Below are positions 44,344 to 44,735 of a stretch of 44,735 nt of DNA, in pieces (position 1 is the first letter of the stretch; the number at the start of each line of letters is the position of its first letter). Origin of the DNA: Bacteroidaceae bacterium (GTDB taxonomy: Bacteria; Bacteroidota; Bacteroidia; Bacteroidales; Bacteroidaceae); the NCBI GenBank assembly GCA_017468985.1, contig JAFUHF010000017.1, positions 1 to 44,735 of the forward strand. The letters are read 5' to 3'. Under the pieces are notes generated by a model that was not told where the DNA came from, did not search any database, and saw only the letters and a program-made list of their open reading frames with translations. Made by a program: the position numbers and the translations under genes.

Positions 44344-44439
44344 TCGTATCCAGACATCCGAAACAACCAAACTTTTCGTAAGTCTTAATAAGTTATTCAC
44401 GCTCAGAAAAACAAATATGGAGAAATTTCGTCATTCCAC

Positions 44440-44470
44440 TTTGTTCTTCTCCCAATTAATCGTAACTTTG
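44440..44470 (+). promoter_or_regulatory. Putative promoter TTTG-N19-TAACTTTG for the final lipoprotein
   Basis: TTTG 44440-44443 and TAACTTTG 44463-44470 match both boxes of the Bacteroidetes consensus with ideal spacing. The leader to ATG 44531 is about 55 bases. Upstream, 44206-44439 is AT-rich and contains no gene beyond the micro-ORF. Confidence 0.8.
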
Positions 44471-44530
44471 TCATACCATGTTCATATGTGACACCACACA
44501 TTGAACAACTTCAACATCACGCAGCGAAAA

Positions 44531-44735
44531 ATGAAACGTCCATTCCACACATGCCTTAAAGCAGCATTCATTATGATGTTTACAATACTGCTTACATCAT
44601 GCATACCATCAGGACGTATCAATGTGCCTGAATATAGTTATGAACTAATGGCTCGCTACAATGACCCATTCTCTTCTCGCGATATTTATTTCTACCCTTA
44701 CTCATGGGATCAATTAGATTTAGGTATGAAGAACA
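44531..44735 (+). CDS. Lipoprotein, 3' end outside window
   Basis: 68 residues visible. The start MKRPFHTCLKAAFIMMFTIL and lipobox LLTSC indicate a lipoprotein (Cys ~24); then IPSGRINVPEYSYELMARYN and YFYPYSWDQLD, where the window ends. No family recognised. A strong promoter precedes it, and the region is AT-rich. Confidence 0.75.
   Translation, partial: MKRPFHTCLKAAFIMMFTILLTSCIPSGRINVPEYSYELMARYNDPFSSRDIYFYPYSWDQLDLGMKN

Noticed and set aside
1-44735. Insertion sequences, transposases, integrases or prophage genes
   Set aside because: No transposase, integrase or recombinase motif and no matching terminal inverted repeats were recognised.

Overview
The window reads as a chromosomal segment from a member of the Bacteroidales, most likely a Prevotella-like genus. 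The evidence is the many TAnnTTTG -7 boxes (TAACTTTG or TAATTTTG) just upstream of genes, a GH97 glycosidase, an imelysin/porin locus, a CcsBA-type cytochrome c synthase, and Bacteroidetes-type DUF families (DUF4296, DUF4199, DUF6452, DUF6048, DUF6261, DUF4855). Genus and species cannot be fixed from the sequence alone. Most of the window is dense, moderately GC-rich core genome. Two AT-rich patches (about 9.3-10.9 kb and 44.2-44.7 kb) look different.

Layout. 1-2190: 3' part of a large macroglobulin-like surface protein. 2330-2745: tandem-repeat array A. 2910-9178: envelope cluster of coaX, an outer-membrane protein, lptC, a CorC/HlyC-type membrane protein and a PpiD/SurA-type folding factor. 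9219-11072: terminator, then an AT-rich patch with a Gly/Ser-rich protein that seems cut short by a frameshift, and a lipoprotein of unknown role. 11082-16703 (minus): ileS, a DksA/TraR-like gene, lspA and a DUF4296 lipoprotein. 16893-18898 (minus): panB and an MFS transporter. 19052-19702 (minus): HAD phosphatase. 19748-20723: promoter, a possible structured RNA and degenerate array B, leading to a DUF6261 gene. 21895-27304: four-gene operon of TonB-dependent receptor, NapH-NapG-like ferredoxin fusion, ferredoxin-tailed aldo/keto reductase and ECF S component. 27408-29396 (minus): GH97. 29607-34096: tightly packed genes DUF4199, GT2, DUF6452, DUF6048, apbE and a Crp/Fnr-type regulator. 34179-34253: tRNA-Val(CAC). 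34289-35248: endonuclease/exonuclease/phosphatase protein. 35520-43720: porin, imelysin, di-heme cytochrome c, CcsBA synthase and a DUF4855 protein. 43940-44205: array C. 44531-end: start of a lipoprotein gene.

Two gene sets suggest joint action. In 21895-27304 an outer-membrane receptor is followed by an electron-transfer membrane protein, an exported Fe-S oxidoreductase and a small transporter component, which points to uptake coupled to reduction of an unknown ligand. In 35520-42596 porin, imelysin and di-heme cytochrome resemble known metal-uptake neighbourhoods, and the cytochrome c synthase next door could mature the cytochrome.

The most unusual structural signal is that three intergenic regions (2330-2745, 20235-20654, 43940-44205) hold tandem arrays with unlike sequences but the same spacing of about 42 bp.
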